From Achatina immaculata (taxonomy: Eukaryota > Mollusca > Gastropoda > Stylommatophora > Achatinidae): a stretch of DNA of 64,000 bases. Both the position numbers and the translations under genes were made by a program. Below, one piece after another: positions 32,501 through 42,251 of this stretch. Within the stretch, counting starts at the first letter, position 1. Each line of letters begins with the position of its first letter. The stretch spans positions 23,747,133 to 23,811,132 of the forward strand of contig CM019718.1 in NCBI GenBank assembly GCA_009760885.1, given 5' to 3'. The notes below the pieces were generated by a model that saw nothing but the letters and a program-made list of their open reading frames with translations, was not told where the DNA came from and did no database searches.

Positions 32501-32825
32501 GTTACTTTCTGTTGTCATTTATATATGTATGTAGTTACTTTCTGTTGTCATTTATATATGTATGTAGGTACTTTCTGTAGTCATTTATGTATGTATGTAA
32601 TTATTTTCTGTATTGAGTGCAATGATAAGTTTGAAATGTGAATGTTATACTTTAATTTTATGTTATGTCTTTCAGCTTTCCAGTGTTAGTTATGTTGGTT
32701 ATATGAGCAGAATATTTGTAGAATGTCTAGAACAGAGTGAAAGTTGTATGATAAAGGGCAGGATGTCAGACGGTCCTGCGTGCCCAATTATTAACCTTTT
32801 CGAAATAAGGATAAATCAATCAATC
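29600..32825 (+). pseudogene. CR1-like retrotransposon copy (C1)
   Basis: Plus-strand fragments in order: RREDLESSEVECIW and IIILGDFNIDL (endonuclease; normally E..C and GDFN), SLSHHYPVCCTW (endonuclease SDH region), a decayed linker, KCCSLFKSGSSNNLTNYRPTSILSSLSKPLEKH (split), SQSGFRPNHSCHTALTK, GAIFVDFKRHL (motif A), VDTGVPQGSIIDPLLFAVYNND, LFADDCTVYTS (catalytic FADD), then LGLIIDQHLTWNSHV and the C-terminal LYKMSFTYSAAHLWSTLPSY near 32000. The 3' end is at about 32740-32825 (GGTCCTGCGTGCCCAATTAT, then AATC units). Many stops and shifts. The 5' end is truncated in the endonuclease. Confidence 0.93.
32203..32605 (+). repeat. 33-bp minisatellite in the C1 3'UTR
   Basis: TTTATATATGTATGTAG followed by TTACTTTCTG/GTACATTCTG repeats about 12 times at 33-bp spacing (starts 32221, 32254 and so on). 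It lies between the C1 coding end and the C1 3' terminus, so it expanded within the element. The frame is open as an 11-residue repeat. Confidence 0.95.
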
Positions 32826-32829
32826 ATAG

Positions 32830-32831
32830 AT

Positions 32832-32896
<65 letters not shown>

Positions 32897-32953
32897 CATC
32901 TATCCATCCATCCATCCATCCATCCATCCATCCATCCATCCATCCATCCATCC

Positions 32954-33033
<80 letters not shown>

Positions 33034-33126
33034 GCCTGCCTGCCTGTCTGTCTGTCTGTTCATTCATTCGTCTGTCGATTTATCTATCCATCCCACTACC
33101 CATCCCCATCCAACCATCTGCACGTA
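32830..33126. repeat. composite TATC/CATC/TGTC array with conserved flank
   Basis: TATC, CATC, TATC, TGTC and TGCC units are followed by CATTCATTCGTCTGTCGAT..ATCTATCC, ACTACCCATCC and CCAACCATCTGCAC. The same flank follows the array at 43185-43420 (43440-43540). At 33127 the family-B element resumes. Confidence 0.9.
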
Positions 33127-34052
33127 ACAACAAATCCAAATTGCTCATCTCATATTTCCATCTTTATTCTGTGTCTAGTTCTTCTCATAATAATTTTCCG
33201 TTTCAGTTGTTCGATTTGGCATAAAAGGCTCATTGTTCTGACGTCCTTATACTCTTTGACCCGAGGCTTCGTTTTCTACGAAAGTGGATTTGAATAATTC
33301 ATTGGGTATATATATGTCCAGTTTTACAGATGTCATTGAACAGTTTTGCTGCTGCTTTCACACCGAATTCATCAAGAGCTTCTGATTCTTCTGCGGATAT
33401 TTTATCGGGGCCTTTTTGCTTTCCCCTTTTTCCGTGTGTTGAACGGCATCTAAGACTTCCTGTTCAAGTATTGCTGGTCTGTCACATTAAAAACCGTCCA
33501 CATGAAAGCAGTTGTTTGTATCTGGCACTAGGCGTGGGTCTCTTTCTCCACCACACAGTTGACGGAAGTTTTCTGTTCGCCTCTCTAAATTGTCTTCCTT
33601 CTCCACTAACATTTTGTCCTCCTTTAACTACAAACAACATGTGTTATATTTTGCTTGTCTGCCTTGGCAGTTCACTTATTCGATTGCGCATACTTCTGGA
33701 ATCTTTCTGATGGTGGTCTTCAATTTGCCTGCGCTGGTAATCTACCTAGTCTTCTTTCGCTTGTCTGCATTTGCTTCTTATTCCCTTTTTTTTAGGATCG
33801 CGCTTTTCTTTGTCCTTTTTAAAAAATAATGTCTTCTTTTATCCATGAGGAGTAGAGTTTCTTGTGTCATCTACTTCTTGTTTGCTGTTTATTTTCTCTC
33901 AGGTATTATTTCAGGTCCTCCTGTCTGATGGATTGAATCTCGTCACATTTCTCATTGTTTGTCAATACTTTGTATTATTGTTAATATATTGTATGTACTC
34001 ATAACCACAACGCCGTATCTGACCTTTAGTTCTTCGCTGCTTGTAAATGGTT
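33127..34052 (-). pseudogene. family-B element copy 2 (segment 2: RT N-terminus, linker)
   Basis: It continues segment 1. The minus strand near 33420 reads GKQKGPDKISAEESEALDEF, the RT N-terminal signature (usually GKA.GPD.I..E). Upstream towards 34050 is a decayed linker with no clear motifs. It is interrupted at 34053 by a D-type fragment. Confidence 0.75.
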
Positions 34053-34168
34053 CCATGTCTAACTTGGGCAAGAGCAAAAACAAAAAAAAGGACAGGCGCT
34101 TGTGGAAAACCCTTGCTGAAGTCCCATTTGCCTTGGCACTTAAGGTTCAGAGAAAGAGAGAGATGCCT
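34053..34168 (+). mobile_element. family-D 3' end fragment
   Basis: The plus strand reads LTWARAKTKKRTGACGKPLL, then LPWHLRFRERE and a short (GA)n tail. It matches the 3' end of the D element at 52275-52420 in reverse (LTWARAGKKGKGQAF, CPGHLRFRERE). About 115 bp, inserted within family B. No unambiguous TSD. Confidence 0.8.
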
Positions 34169-34530
34169 AGCTGGATGTTTCTCATTCTTTTATATGTTTT
34201 CTTTAATTTTACTATTAATTTGTCACATAATCGATCATGGTTACTGTTACAGTCATCCCCTAGGATGGAGTTTGTTGTTAATAAGGCATTTCGGATACTT
34301 TTATTAATGAGGATATAGTAAAAAATCAAGTTGTGTATTTGTTCCCTTTCCATAGTTGTGTATTTGTTCCCTTTCCATAGTTGTGTATTTAATCCCTTTC
34401 CATAGTTGTGTATTTGTTCCCTTTCCATAAGTTTATATCCGCACTCATTTTTCATTCCCAAGCCCTAATCCTCCGCTAATTCTTTTACTTTTTGACTTCC
34501 AGCTTTGGCATTAATGTCTCAGAGTATTGT
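34169..34530 (-). pseudogene. family-B copy 2 (segment 3: endonuclease C-terminus)
   Basis: The minus strand reads NALLTTNSILGDDCNSNHDR, LCDKLIVKLKK (the SDH-type end of an apurinic endonuclease domain; here NHD), preceded by GLGMKNECGYKLMEREQIHN and KAGSQKVKELAEDLGLG (the GDFNAK.G...GLG.RN..G..L region). A 25-bp minisatellite is embedded at 34325-34437. The order on the minus strand (endonuclease before RT) is the normal one. Confidence 0.75.
34325..34437 (-). repeat. 25-bp minisatellite within endonuclease code
   Basis: TTGTGTATTTGTTCCCTTTC plus CATAG occurs about four times. On the minus strand each unit encodes around MEREQIHN, the segment that follows GYKL in the endonuclease. The array is an amplified piece of the gene. 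Confidence 0.85.
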
Positions 34531-34722
34531 ATTAACTTCATGTGATTTGATGTGGCTCACGGTATTAACTTCATGTTATTTAGTGTGACTCATGGTATTA
34601 ACGTCGTATGATTTAGTGTGGCTCATAGTATTAACTTCATGTGATTTGATGTGGCTCATAGTATTAACTTCATGTGATTTGGTGTGGCTCATGGGTGTAA
34701 CTTCATGTGATTTGGTGTGGGT
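34530..34722 (-). repeat. 33-bp minisatellite, left part
   Basis: GTATTAACTTCATGTGATTT plus GATGTGGCTCATG recurs at about 33-bp spacing, six copies. The same unit resumes at 36493-36530 after the RTE and SINE insertions, so those landed inside the array. It lies within the endonuclease region of family-B copy 2. Confidence 0.9.
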
Positions 34723-36188
34723 TATGGTGCAACAAAGCTGCAGGTGAAGATGAAATAACAGCCGAGATGCTAAAAGCTATCAATAGTGACAACATGAGAC
34801 AACTACAGAGAATGTTTAACAAAATTTGGAAAGAAGAAAAGGTCCCTTCTAATTGGAAGAAAGGAATCATTATTAAAATACCAAAAAAGGGCAACCTTAG
34901 TGACTGTAACAACTGGAGAGGAGTAACCTTAATATCAGTTGTGTCAAAAGTATTTTGCAAGGTCATTTTGAATAGACTCAAAGATATAGTGGATACTGCA
35001 ATGAGAGAAGAACAAGCAGGATTTCGAAAAGGGAGAAGCTGTCTCGACCAGATCTTTACTCTCAGAATAATACTTGAAGAACATATTGAAAAGCAGAAAC
35101 CATTAATACTGAACTTCATAGATTTTAAAAAGGCATTTGATAGCATACACAGAGATTCATTATGGAGAATTGTATGTCTATATGGAATACCATCTAAAAT
35201 TGTCAACATCATTAAGGACTTATACAATGGATATGGTTGTGCAGTCAAGACAGAAGAAGGGATGAGTGAATGGTTCCAGATTGAAACAGGCGTGAAACAA
35301 GGATGTATACTGTCTCCTTTACTTTTTGGGATTACAATAGACTTCATAATGAAAAAATGCTGCACAGGTAACACGGGTATTGACTGGGTACATGGGACCC
35401 AACTAGAATATCTTGATTTTGCTGATGACATAACTCTTATCAGTAATAATGTGAATTTCATGCAAGAAAAAACAGATAGCTTGTCTTCACTGGCTAGCAA
35501 AATAGGACTTGAAATTAACAAGGACAAAACAAAAATAATGAAAATTCCCATCAATCAAAATGGAAAAATACATATAGAAGGGACAGATATTGAAGAAGTC
35601 AATCAATTTGCATACCTTGGCAGCTACATAGACCAGGATGGTGACACTAGAAAGGAAGTTAGGATCAGAATTGCAAAAGCAGCATCAATCTTCAAGAATC
35701 TTGAGAACATATGGAATTCAAAAGTTATAAGCACAAAAACCAAGTTAAGACTATTCAATTCAAATGTAATATCCACCCTCATTTATGCATGTGAAAGCTG
35801 GAAAACAACTAAAGAAATAGAAAAGAAATTAGACTCTTTTGAAAACAAATGCCTACGGAAAATACTCGGCATCAAGTGGAATGAATTCAAGAACAATGCA
35901 GAGATAAGACAGACGACTGAACAACAACCAGTCTCATGGGTGATCAGGAAAAGGAGATGGACATATGTTGGTCACTTGATGAGAAGAAATGATCAGAGAA
36001 TCCCAAAACAAGCTATCAAGTGGAACACAACAGGCCGAAGAAAAAGGGGCAGACCACGTGAAACTCTGAAGAGGACATTATTAAGAGAGGCCAAGTTAAC
36101 AGGCATAGAATCCTTTGATGAGGTTGAAAGACTCGCTGAAGACAGGAAAAATTGGCGAACTACTTTGCGAGCCCTATGTGACGTTTAA
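34707..36188 (+). CDS. RTE-type reverse transcriptase, open frame, 5'-truncated
   Basis: This is the only long intact retrotransposon frame in the window (493 codons). The first ~9 residues come from flanking minisatellite, because the element itself starts at 34733. RT order: EDEITAEMLKA (about 14-24), IIIKIPKKGNLSDCNNWRG (about 54-72), GFRKGRSCLDQIFTLR (about 105-120), FIDFKKAFDSIH (137-148, motif A aspartate), GVKQGCILSPLLF (195-207), LDFADDITLIS (catalytic FADD, 238-241), FAYLGSYIDQDGDT, YACESWKTT. It ends with the RTE C-terminal tail WTYVGHLMRRN, RRKRGRPRETLKR, NWRTTLRALCDV. It lacks the endonuclease and the start of the fingers, so it is unlikely to mobilise itself. It has probably had little time to decay. 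Two smaller copies occur at 50064-50306 and 54187-54254. Confidence 0.93.
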   Translation: MIWCGLWCNKAAGEDEITAEMLKAINSDNMRQLQRMFNKIWKEEKVPSNWKKGIIIKIPKKGNLSDCNNWRGVTLISVVSKVFCKVILNRLKDIVDTAMREEQAGFRKGRSCLDQIFTLRIILEEHIEKQKPLILNFIDFKKAFDSIHRDSLWRIVCLYGIPSKIVNIIKDLYNGYGCAVKTEEGMSEWFQIETGVKQGCILSPLLFGITIDFIMKKCCTGNTGIDWVHGTQLEYLDFADDITLISNNVNFMQEKTDSLSSLASKIGLEINKDKTKIMKIPINQNGKIHIEGTDIEEVNQFAYLGSYIDQDGDTRKEVRIRIAKAASIFKNLENIWNSKVISTKTKLRLFNSNVISTLIYACESWKTTKEIEKKLDSFENKCLRKILGIKWNEFKNNAEIRQTTEQQPVSWVIRKRRWTYVGHLMRRNDQRIPKQAIKWNTTGRRKRGRPRETLKRTLLREAKLTGIESFDEVERLAEDRKNWRTTLRALCDV

Positions 36189-36218
36189 CGGCACGGGAAG
36201 GATATAAGATATATAAGA
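34733..36218 (+). mobile_element. RTE-like insertion (E-RTE), 1486 bp
   Basis: TATGGTGCAA (10 bp) is present at 34723-34732 and 36219-36228, immediately next to the element's 5' truncation point and its GATATAAGATA-type 3' tail. That is a clean target-site duplication. The target is the 33-bp minisatellite or its junction with the SINE that follows. Confidence 0.92.
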
Positions 36219-36228
36219 TATGGTGCAA

Positions 36229-36495
36229 AGGGATCGCCTAGCGTAGTGGTTAGATCACTCGTATAGCAACCGAATGGTCAAGGGTTCGAATCCCTAGCTG
36301 AGCGGGAATTTTTTCCCACCAATACCCGAGGTCGACCCAGCCTCGTAAAATAGGTACCCAGAGAAAATCTGGGAAGGAAAGGCAGCGAGGAAAGGAACTG
36401 GCCACCCTACCTCATACGCTGATGGCCCAGCATAATGAGGTCTCTAACGCTTCATTCCCTACGGCATTTGCTATGGGACTATCTTTACCTTTAGC
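36229..36495 (+). mobile_element. tRNA-derived SINE (plus)
   Basis: GGGATCGCCTAGCGTAGTGG then TTAGATC forms the A box, and GGTTCGAATCCC forms the B box about 40 nt downstream, a tRNA-like head. A ~190-bp body follows (GTCGACCCAGCCTCGTAAAA, GGAAAGGAACTGGCCACCCT, GCTTCATTCCCTACGGCATT) and a 3' end CTATCTTTACCTTTA. The same family occurs at 14225-14500 (minus) and around 48429-49105. It would be copied by a partner LINE. Its 3' end shows no obvious similarity to the LINE tails in this window. Confidence 0.88.
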
Positions 36496-36535
36496 ATGGT
36501 ATTATGTTCATGTGATATGGTGTGGCTCATAGCTT
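36493..36535 (-). repeat. 33-bp minisatellite, right remnant
   Basis: CATGGTATTATGTTCATGTG followed by ATATGGTGTGGCTCATAG is one unit of the array at 34530-34722, on the far side of the RTE plus SINE insertions. Confidence 0.85.
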
Positions 36536-36960
36536 TTCTAAGTCGTTGTAAAATGTTTGAATATCTTCTTTATAACTGTCTGCTATTGGAGCATATGCGT
36601 GTACACTGTTTATAGTCCTTTCCTTAAAGTGAACTAATACCACTAAATCTGAAGTATTCCAAAATTCTCTAATTGTTTTTTCCTGTTTCCTCATTAAAAA
36701 AAAGTTATCCCTACTCCTCTTTCACGTTTACCCCCTCCTGAGTGTATGATAGTGTACTGTCTGCGCCTGCCCATCTCACTTCACTCATTCCTGGAATTTT
36801 AATTTTCGATCTTTACGTTTCTGTCATTATATTTTCTAATTTTCTTTCCTGATATAATTTTCGTATAGCCAGTCTGCGCGTCTGAATTTGCTACTGCCAG
36901 CAGTAGCTTTATGACGTTCTGGCATTACCTGTGGCACAAAAATGCCCTATCGGGCAAGAC
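36536..36960 (-). pseudogene. family-B copy 2 (segment 4: endonuclease N-terminal half)
   Basis: The minus strand reads VHAYAPIADSYKEDIQTFYN and DLEKL (endonuclease VYAPT...E..FY..L region) near 36545-36605, preceded by LVVLVHFKERTIN. Further upstream the frames are decayed (RADWLYENYIRK near 36870). This is the 5' end of the same family-B element whose RT lies at 28255-29310. Confidence 0.7.
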
Positions 36961-37269
36961 TGCGGTATTTGAACATTCATTAACGTCGTTCGCTTCAGTC
37001 TGACGTTTCTTCAGATCTGCACGATTATTCTTGGGAATTATAACAGCGGTTTCCCGTTGCCTTCTCAAGGTTTGTTGGGATCTCTTTATAAGTCTTTGGG
37101 CTTAGTCTTAGACACAAGACAGCAGAGCTTAGGGGGTTTTAAAATTTCTCTTACTCGCCTGACGGTCATTTCGCTGAGCATGTGAGGTGTATAACAGAAT
37201 GTAGCAGTATGGGAGATAACTGAGTTTTTTTTTCTCCACAGAAAGGGCATTGCTCGCCTTATGAGTCTC
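36961..37269. other. no recognisable gene
   Basis: Spacer before the G-repeat. Confidence 0.5.
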
Positions 37270-37540
37270 TATTTTGAACGTCCGGATAAGGATCGAGATC
37301 CTTCCAGAGTCACGTGGTTTGTGAATCCGGTGACTAGGGATAGTGGGGGAAAAGCTGAGAGAGTTAGTCTGCGTTTTGGATGTGTACCTGAGTGCATGGT
37401 TTTCGTGATGTCTCTGTCGAGAAGATGGATGTTTATATCTGTTCTGGAGTTGTGGAAGTATGAATGGACTCCCCAGGTGGCAGAGCAAACCTGCCGGCGG
37501 TCAGATTATCGTCATTACCATCTGCATTTTCATTCATTGG
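37270..37540 (+). repeat. G-repeat, left half of occupied copy
   Basis: It matches the reverse complement of about 49645-49900, including GATGTCTCTGTCGAGAAGAT, GTTTATATCTGTTCTGGAG, GTGGCAGAGCAAACCTGCCG and ATCTGCATTTTCATTCA. At about 37540 a CR1-like element interrupts it, and the right half follows at 39300-39620. Confidence 0.9.
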
Positions 37541-39299
37541 AGCTAGAGACAGGTTTAGTCGTTTATATTTCTAACACAATTAAATTTTGTAGAAGAGAAG
37601 ACCTGGAAACATCAGAGGTTGAATGTATTATGCTAGAAATCAAAATATCAAATCTTAGTAAAATTCTAATTAGTTATATATACCAAAATCCAAATGCTTC
37701 AGCCGAGTGGTATGATCACTTTGCGACCATGATGGATGATGCCCTAACTTATAAATTCAAGGACATAATCATTCTAGGTGACTTCAATATAGATCTTAAT
37801 CAGCCAAATCCTACATGGAAGAACATTTTAACTTTTTACAACTTCTCCCAAATTGTTAACAAACCTACTAGAGTAACTGAATCATCATCAACACTAATAG
37901 ATCATATTTATGTAGCTGATCCAGGAAACGTTACTGAATGTACTGTCCCTCATGTGTCGCTGAGTGATCACTACCCGGTCTGCTGTACGTGGTCACATAA
38001 GGAGTATAAAATGCCTAAACACAAACATACTAGCATCAAATATAGAAACTTTAAAAACTTTAACTTGGAATTATTTTTAACTGATCTAAAAGCTTCGACT
38101 CTTACGTACGTTTTCCAGTTAACAAATCCATATGAGGCTATCGAATACTGGATCAAGATATTTCGAAATATTTTTGACAAGCATGTCCCCATCAAAGAAA
38201 TGAGAGTAAAACACGTAACAAAATCTCCGTGGATAACTCCCGATATATTGCAATTCATGAGGAAACGGGATGAAGCTCACAAAAGCATAAATTTCAGTAG
38301 CTATCGTTCACTTAGGAATAAGGTGCAGTATTTAATTAGGCAGGAAAAGAAAAATTACTTCAGAAATTTAGTGAAAGAAAAAACTGATAGTAAATCAGTC
38401 TGGAAAGCAATTAATACTCTTGTAAATAAAAGGAAGCAAACTGACCCACAAACACTTAATGGTGAACATACTTGCACTAACTTCAGTGAACATTTTAGGG
38501 AAGAAATTAGTATTCTAAAATCTTCATTACCCACCCCTAATTGCGACCTGAGCGTGTTGAAAACTTTCAGCGACAGTAAATGTGTAAAGCTAAAACAAAT
38601 TAATATTCCTTTCCTCACAGTCGGTGAGGTTTATAACTACATCCGGTCCTTAAAGAACACTAACTCAGCAGGATGTGATGACATTAGTAACAATATGCTA
38701 CGCTACGCTGCACCAATTATCACAGACACACTAACATACTTATACAATTTGTGCATTGACAAACAATATTTCCCTGACGCTTTTAAACTCGCTAAAGTTT
38801 TTCCTCTTTTTAAATCAGGACAGACTAGTGACCTCTCAAACTATAGACCCATATCCATTCTGTCATCACTATCTAAACCTCTTGAAAAGCATATACAAAA
38901 GTTACCACTGGTGCATATGCAAGAAAACAGTCTACTAATAGACAGTCAGTCAGGTTTTAGACCAAATTACTCCTACCACACAGCATTAACTAAAATGACA
39001 GAAAGCTGGCTGTCTAATATAAATGATGACAAATTGTGTGGTGCTGTCTTTGTTGATTTCAAGAAAGCCTTCGATATGATTGATCATGAAATTCTTGCAA
39101 AAAAGCTGGAAGGCTATAGATTACACCCTGACCTAACAAAATTTATTACATCTTTTCTTTCAGGTAGAAAACAAGTAGTGTGTGTGGGAAGAATGAAAGA
39201 TGGAGTGATGAAAGGGCAGAATGTAAGACGGGCCTGCGTGCCCAATTCTTTGCCTTTTAAAAATAAAGATTATTCATTCATTCATTCATTCATTCATTC
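37541..39299 (+). pseudogene. CR1-like retrotransposon copy (C2), internally deleted
   Basis: A frame is open from 37261 to 39366 (701 codons) but fuses unrelated parts. Residues up to about 93 come from the G-repeat. Then come the endonuclease half (RREDLETSEVECIMLEIK, IIILGDFNIDLNQPNPTW, SLSDHYPVCCTW), a linker, and RT (FPLFKSGQTSDLSNYRPISI, LIDSQSGFRPNYSYHTALTK, GAVFVDFKKAFDMIDHEIL motif A, FLSGRKQ). Directly after GRKQ the sequence jumps to the 3'UTR (GGGCCTGCGTGCCCAATTCT) and an (ATTC)n tail. The FADD motif and the C-terminus are deleted, so no RT activity is possible despite the open frame. It is oriented as C1. Confidence 0.93.
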
Positions 39300-39620
39300 C
39301 ATCATTAAATCCTCATGTCAAGTGTTACGTAGGACTGGCTTGACTTCCGTATCGGTGTGTTGTTAACCTTAGGTTGGAAAGAAACTGGAAGTGAAGAATG
39401 GCTGGAGACAGTGATTAGCTAATCCAGAAACGTGAAGTTGATGGCTGGAGACAGTGATTAGCTAATCCAGAAACGTGAAGTTGATGGCTGGAGACAGTGA
39501 TTAGCTAATCCAGAAACGCGAAGTTGATGGCTGGAGACAGTGATTAGCTAATCCAGAAACGTGAAGTTGATGGCTGGAGACAGTGCTTAACTAATACAGT
39601 AACACTCAGGAAACACAGCT
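39300..39620 (+). repeat. G-repeat, right half with 43-bp minisatellite
   Basis: It begins CATCATTAAATCCTCATGTC, AAGTGTTACGTAGGACTGGC and continues to CACTCAGGAAACACAGCTTC, matching the reverse complement of about 49500-49640. In this copy GGCTGGAGACAGTGATTAGC...AAGTTGAT is repeated about five times at 43-bp spacing (39400, 39443 and so on). The unoccupied copy has a single unit. Confidence 0.92.
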
Positions 39621-39789
39621 TCAAGATGATGTACAAATCGGAATCATCGTACCATCAAGGCACAACACCGGCTTAACGAATGCCCCAATAACACAGTAAA
39701 GACAGAGCCACACATACTTCAAGTATAGTGAGGAAGGTAATAGAAGAAATAGCAGAGAAGTATAGTTAGGAAGATAATAGAAGAATAGC
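39621..39789. repeat. short repeat units flanking copy C3
   Basis: AGTATAGT.AGGAAG.TAATAGAAGAA.AGCAGAG occurs twice here and again at 40567-40630, on the other side of C3. C3 therefore landed in a small tandem array that continues as the 45-bp array. Confidence 0.75.
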
Positions 39790-40566
39790 AGAGAATGAAT
39801 GAATAGTCTTTATTTTTAAAAGGCAAAGAATTGGGCACGCAGGCCCGTCTTACAATCTGCCTTTCATCACTCCATCTTTCATTCTTCCCACACAGTGGAT
39901 TTAATACAAGTATTCAAAGTAAATTAGGAAAAACAACATCAAAAGAATGTAAGATTAAACTAATGCATTCAAAGTAAAAGAGAAGAAGTAATTAACCTAA
40001 TAAAATAGCACTCACACACATACACACACAGACATATACATAATCAAAATACATTGTCAGTACAGATCTTCTAACATATGTTTTTAACAAACATTAAAAT
40101 AATTTCTAGCAATATCTAACAAGTTACTTTTCGAACTGTCACTTTAGTATTAGATGGCTGGTGAGTCATGTGTTGAGAGAGTGCTGGTTATTTTATGGAG
40201 GCATATAATTACATGCAAGTAAATAGTGAAACAGTTTTGAGTTAAAGGATGAAGTACTATTAATGGATTTCGAATGGTAGGGGAGGGTGTTCCAGAGCTG
40301 TACTGCAGAATATGCAAGGCTTTTCTTGTACAGATCAATCCTGGGTTTGGGAAGAAGACAGTTTTTTAAACGCTGGCTATGTTTAGTGTTATACGTAAAC
40401 AGTGACCACAAGTAAGGCGGAGCATTGTGCGATAGAATTCTGTGAACAAACTTAACTTTGTTAAAAATGATTCTATTTTTGAGGGGTAGAATTTTGAGTT
40501 GTTTGTGTTGATCTACAGTCTGTACTGGGTGTTTGTCACAAATCAGATTTAATGCTCGTTTGTGAA
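39790..40566 (-). pseudogene. CR1-like retrotransposon copy (C3), 3' end only
   Basis: The minus strand includes LWSLFTYNTKHSQRLKNCLL, RIDLYKKSLAYSAVQLWNTL (C-terminus of the CR1-like RT, as in C1 near 31990) and the 3'UTR GGGCCTGCGTGCCCAATTCT, ending in GAAT units at 39790-39800. It supplies the C-terminal sequence that C2 lacks. It is 5'-truncated. Confidence 0.9.
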
Positions 40567-41845
40567 GTATAGTTAGAAAGGTAATAGAAGAAAGAGCAGA
40601 GTAGTATAGTTAGGAAGGTAATAAAGAAAGGGAAGAATGACACGTATAATGGAAAGAGATTAGAAGAAAGGAGTAGAACGACATGGTGTATAGTGACAAA
40701 GAAAGTAAAAGAAAGAGTATAGTGACAAAGAGAAAGGAGTAGAATGATGTTATATAGTGACAAAGAGAGCAAAAGAAAGGAGTATAATGACATGCTGTAT
40801 AATGACAAAGAGAGTAAAAAAGGAGTAGAATGACATGTTTTATAGTGACAAAGAGAGTAAAAGAAAGGAGTATAATGACATGTTGTATAGTGACAAAGAG
40901 AGTAAAAGAAAGGAGTATAATGACATGGTGTATAGTGACAAAGAGAGTAGAAGAAATGAGTACAATGACATGTTGTAAAGTGACAAAGGGAGTAGAAGAA
41001 AGGAGTAGAATGATATGTTTATAGTGACAAAGAGAGTAGAAGAAAGGAGTAGAATGACATGTTTTATAGTGACAAAAAGAGTAGAAGAAAGGAGTAGAAT
41101 GACGTTGTAAAATGACAAAGAGAGTAGAAGAAAGGGGTAGAATGACATGTTGTATAGTGACAACGAGAGTAGAAGTAAGGAGTAGAATGACATGTTGTAT
41201 AGTGACAAAGAAAAAAAAGAAAGGAGTAGAATGACATGTTGTATAGTGACAGAGAGAGTAGAAGAAAGGAGTAAAATGACATGTGTATAGTGACAAAGAG
41301 AGTAGAAGTAAGGAATAGAATGACATGTTGTATAGTGACAACGACAGTAGAAGAAAAGAGTAGAATGACATGTTGTATAGTGACAAAGAGAGTAGAAGAA
41401 AGGAGTAGAATGACATTTTGTATAGTGACAAAGAGAGTAGAAGTAAGGAGTAGAATGACATATTGTATAGTGGCAAAGAGAGTAGAAGTAAGGAGTAGAA
41501 TGACATGTTGTATTGTGACAATGAGAGTAGAAGAAAGGAGTAGAATGACATGTTGTAAAGTGACAAAAAGACTAGAAGAAAGGTGTAGAATGACATGTTG
41601 TAAAGTGACAAAGAGAGTAGAAGAAAGGAGTAGAATGACATTTTGTTTAGTGACAAAGAAAGTAAAAGAAAGAGTATAGTGACAAAAAGACTAGAAGAAA
41701 GGAATAGAATGACATGTTGTAAAGTGACAAAGAGAGTAGAAGAAAGAAATAGAATGACATGTTGTATAGTGACAAAGAGAGTAGAAGAAAGAAGTAGAAT
41801 GACACGTTTTATAGTGACAAAAATAGTAGAAGGAAGGAGAACAGC
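40567..41845. repeat. 45-bp minisatellite, about 27 copies
   Basis: The unit contains AAAGGAGTAGAATGACATGT, TGTATAGTGACAAAGAGAGT and AGAAG. The main period is 45 bp (15 codons), with shorter units near 40700-40800 and 41680. Frames on both strands stay open (a 415-codon minus frame of YNMSFYSFLLLSLSL type). No hydrophobic-protein interpretation is supported. Confidence 0.95.
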
Positions 41846-42250
41846 GACTCCTATCACATAAATATGCAGTTAAATAACACAAAAACTAGCAAATTAAAAA
41901 CAACACAAACACATTTTGGACACTTGAAAGTACGACACCAAACAGTCAAGTTTCAATTCAAATATTTAAAGACAGTTCAGTTCTAAACACGGAATGCTAC
42001 AGTCTTCGTTCGAACAACGATACAAGCAGATCATATGCTGCTTCGAACCAACTGTATGTTTGATGAAATTGGAAAGTCAATTGTGTGCGAATTATTCCAG
42101 AACGAATAGGCAAACACTATGTCATAATGGCTGTGGTGGCACGATTCAAATTCTCACATCTGCCTAACGGAAAAAAACTGACATGTTCCTCTTTATTGAA
42201 GTTATCGACTGACAACGTTTCGTAGCTACCTTCAGTAACATAACCTGTTT
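41846..42250. other. no recognisable gene
   Basis: Spacer between two minisatellites. Confidence 0.5.
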
Positions 42251-42251
42251 G

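Noticed and set aside
34703..35554. 283-codon minus-strand frame
   Set aside because: Antisense shadow of the RTE reverse transcriptase on the plus strand.
36236..36312. Possible tRNA gene (A and B boxes)
   Set aside because: It continues into a SINE body present elsewhere. Acceptor-stem pairing is poor and related copies share the non-tRNA part.
40610..41857. 415-codon hydrophobic frame suggesting a multi-pass membrane protein
   Set aside because: It is the 45-bp array read on the minus strand, with internal slips and open frames on the other strand too.
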